From positions 1 to 34,757 of the forward strand of contig NZ_JADOER010000017.1 in assembly GCF_018739865.1 (NCBI RefSeq): 34,757 nt of DNA. The letters run 5' to 3'. Source of the DNA: Leptothoe kymatousa TAU-MAC 1615 (GTDB lineage: Bacteria; Cyanobacteriota; Cyanobacteriia; Phormidesmidales; Phormidesmidaceae). The notes below the pieces were generated by a model, which saw only the letters and a list, made by a program, of their open reading frames with translations, was not told the DNA's origin and searched no databases. A program made the translations under genes and the position numbers. The stretch's first letter is position 1. The number at the start of each line of letters is the position of its first letter. Shown piece by piece: positions 33,669 through 34,757 of the stretch.

Positions 33669-34168
33669 TGGTTGATTCGGGGATTCAGCCCTGGCTGTTT
33701 CATGTAGATCCTTATGAGGGAGAAAGCCTCAGTCATTTCGTGGGACGGGTCAGGCATCGCAATCATTTAACAGCAGGGGGGCTTGGCCAGCTTGCGGGCA
33801 TTGGAGCAGTCGTTGCTCGATGGGAACGGTTTCATCTAAATCCTTATCCAACTCAGCCACAATTTGAGGCCTTGGGAAAACTGCTGGGGATATCCTCAGA
33901 ACGCCTTTGGGCAATGCTGCCGCCACAGGATGAAGGCATGAAGTGTGAGCCGATTCGTTTATGTGGGGCCTGTTATCAGGAAAGTCCCTGTCATCGGATT
34001 GAGTGGCAGTTTAAGTCAAAATGGAAGTGTGATCGCCACAATCTGAAGTTGTTATCCAAATGCCCTAACTGCGAGGCCAAATTCAAAATACCGTCCCTTT
34101 GGGAAGATGGGCATTGTAGTCGGTGCAGAATGTCATTTGGTGCAATGGCTACAATGCAAAATTCGTAG
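33668..34168 (+). CDS. tniQ: TniQ, target-selection adaptor of a type V-K CAST
   Basis: 166 residues from the ATG at 33668, which overlaps the tnsC stop by 1 base (a GTG at 33665 is the alternative). The N-terminus (PWLFHVDPYEGESLSHFVGR) and HTH (GLGQLAGIGAVVARWERF) are followed by two zinc-finger modules (CGACYQESPCH, then CDRH and CPNC with a final CSRCRM). The short, minimal length is usual for V-K. TniQ caps the TnsC filament at the Cas12k-bound site. Confidence 0.96.
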   Translation: MVDSGIQPWLFHVDPYEGESLSHFVGRVRHRNHLTAGGLGQLAGIGAVVARWERFHLNPYPTQPQFEALGKLLGISSERLWAMLPPQDEGMKCEPIRLCGACYQESPCHRIEWQFKSKWKCDRHNLKLLSKCPNCEAKFKIPSLWEDGHCSRCRMSFGAMATMQNS

Positions 34169-34233
34169 CTAATAATCGGTTAGAACATTCCCGGAGCTTT
34201 ACCAGGGAAGACATTAACTTTATTCCATCTGGT

Positions 34234-34248
34234 TCTCTAAAATAGAGA
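34234..34248. promoter_or_regulatory. 15-bp palindrome upstream of cas12k
   Basis: TCTCTA-AAA-TAGAGA is a perfect 6-bp inverted repeat 59 bp before the cas12k ATG, and ACTCTCTAAAATG recurs around the start codon. It is a candidate operator for a CAST regulator in the 139-bp tniQ-cas12k gap. Confidence 0.45.
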
Positions 34249-34307
34249 CTCAGGTTAAAATAGTACAAATAAACTATTTTCCCTTTAGGGATTTCAGACT
34301 CTCTAAA

Positions 34308-34742
34308 ATGTCTCAAATTACAATTCAATGTCGTCTTGTAGCGGCAGAGGCAACTCGGCAATATCTCTGGGAGCTTGCATCAGAGAAAAATACCCCTCTG
34401 ATCAATGAGTTGATTCAGGATGTTGTGAGTCACCCTGACTTTGAGATATGGCGACAAAAAGGTAGGCATCCATCTGATGTTGTTAGCAAGCACTGCAAGC
34501 TGCTTAAATCCAAGGCTCAGTTTTCCGGTCAGCCCTCCCGTTTCTACATGTCTGCCGAAAAGGTAGTGAACTATATCTTCAAATCCTGGTTCAAAATTCA
34601 AAATCGTCACCAGAGAAGGCTTTCTGGTAAGCAAGACTGGCTCAATATTCTAAAGAGTGATGAAGAATTAGCCGAAATTTGTAGCCTGCAAAATGACGCC
34701 TACTTCGGCACCTCAATGACGTCCGCTTCGGCGGTAAAATGA
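34308..34742 (+). pseudogene. cas12k: cas12k, N-terminal fifth only; interrupted by an insertion
   Basis: The N-terminus is unmistakably Cas12k (SQITIQCRLVAAEATRQYLW, NTPLINELIQDVVSHPDFE, FSGQPSRFYMSAEKVVNYIF, KSWFKIQNRHQRRLSGKQDW). Similarity to known Cas12k ends around residue 128 (DEELAEICSLQN). The remaining frame (DAYFGTSMTSASAVK) is translated from the repeats at 34694-34755, and a stop follows at 34740-34742. Cas12k is normally about 640 residues. In V-K systems it is the nuclease-dead, crRNA-guided effector that chooses the insertion site, so this copy should not target. The window ends here, so the remainder of the gene may lie beyond the insertion. Confidence 0.9.
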
Positions 34743-34757
34743 CGCCCATTTCGGCCC
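34694..34757. mobile_element. End of an insertion element (IS21-like?) inside cas12k
   Basis: Three 16-bp repeats with consensus TGACGYCYRYTTCGGC start at 34694, 34717 and 34740, exactly 23 bp apart. Regularly spaced multiple sites at one end are typical of transposase-binding arrays of IS21-type or Tn7-like elements. The motif differs from this CAST's own repeats. No element gene is in the window, so the family is uncertain. Confidence 0.55.

Larger units (their letters stand above)
13094..34757 (+). mobile_element. Type V-K CRISPR-associated transposon (CAST), left part with cargo
   Basis: The element runs from its left end at 13094 past the window edge. It carries about 17 kb of cargo, then tnsB, tnsC, tniQ and the start of cas12k on the plus strand. 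The end motif TGTACAGTGAC and the TnsB-type repeats match the left end of the S. hofmannii CAST as I remember it, and the four core proteins align almost throughout with that system. The usual V-K order is left end, cargo, tnsBC-tniQ, cas12k, tracrRNA, CRISPR array, right end; everything after the first fifth of cas12k is outside the window. The 5 bases before the end (TCAGG, 13089-13093) are the candidate target-site duplication. Confidence 0.85.

Noticed and set aside
34308..34742. A naturally short Cas12k-like accessory protein
   Set aside because: The last 15 or so residues come from an array of DNA repeats and similarity stops abruptly there, so disruption is the simpler reading.

Overview
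The window is cyanobacterial. Three things point to this: a secreted haemagglutinin-type TPS-domain protein beside CHAT, DUF928 and CHASE2 genes; a Uma2-family protein; and, at the right, the genes of a type V-K CRISPR-associated transposon (CAST), a transposon class known only from cyanobacteria. The tnsB-tnsC-tniQ-cas12k products read like those of the Scytonema hofmannii and Anabaena cylindrica CASTs, judged from memory of those proteins. The odd length and the abrupt stop inside a repeat-rich insertion suggest that the right edge is a contig end.

Layout. (1) 1-9364 is a cell-surface and signalling cluster: a remnant of a haemagglutinin paralogue, an intact TPS/haemagglutinin protein with five 180-bp internal repeats, a secreted TPR-CHAT protein, a DUF928 protein, and an unusual fusion of a nucleoside phosphorylase domain to a CHASE2 membrane sensor. 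(2) 9565-13093 looks like the edge of integrative elements: two related tyrosine recombinases, each with its own short repeats just 5' of its start, a 3' piece of a tRNA-Gly(CCC) gene, and a small coiled-coil/HTH protein. (3) At 13094 the CAST left end begins, with five TnsB-type repeats, and the CAST runs past the window end. (4) 13374-30536 is its cargo. The core is a leftward defence operon: MazG-like, DUF499 ATPase, DUF7680-like, then DUF1156 DNA methylase, Uma2, LexA-like repressor and PLD-helicase. A foreign block at 20756-26128 splits this operon. (5) 30622-34168 holds an XRE regulator with palindromic operators and the transposition genes. (6) cas12k starts at 34308, but its homology ends after about 128 codons, where 23-bp-spaced TGACG...TTCGGC repeats begin. 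These look like the end of another transposable element.

The block inside the defence operon is the most novel part. It encodes a nearly canonical 30S ribosomal protein S17 fused through a young tandem-repeat linker to a beta-rich domain. A CHAT-type caspase-like protease follows 2 bp downstream, then a small Pepco-like protein. I read this as a possible three-gene conflict system in which a ribosomal protein serves as sensor, bait or ribosome anchor. Next to it are a stand-alone IS1595-type zinc-ribbon/HTH protein paired with a membrane protein, and a frameshifted second copy of the DUF7680-like gene that records how the block arrived.

How the parts may work together: TnsB, TnsC and TniQ would mobilise the whole cargo; the cargo defends the host (inferred); and LexA-like and XRE regulators could tie defence and transposition to stress. 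The guide-directed arm is probably broken by the insertion in cas12k. The rest of cas12k, the tracrRNA, the CRISPR array and the right end are not in the window.
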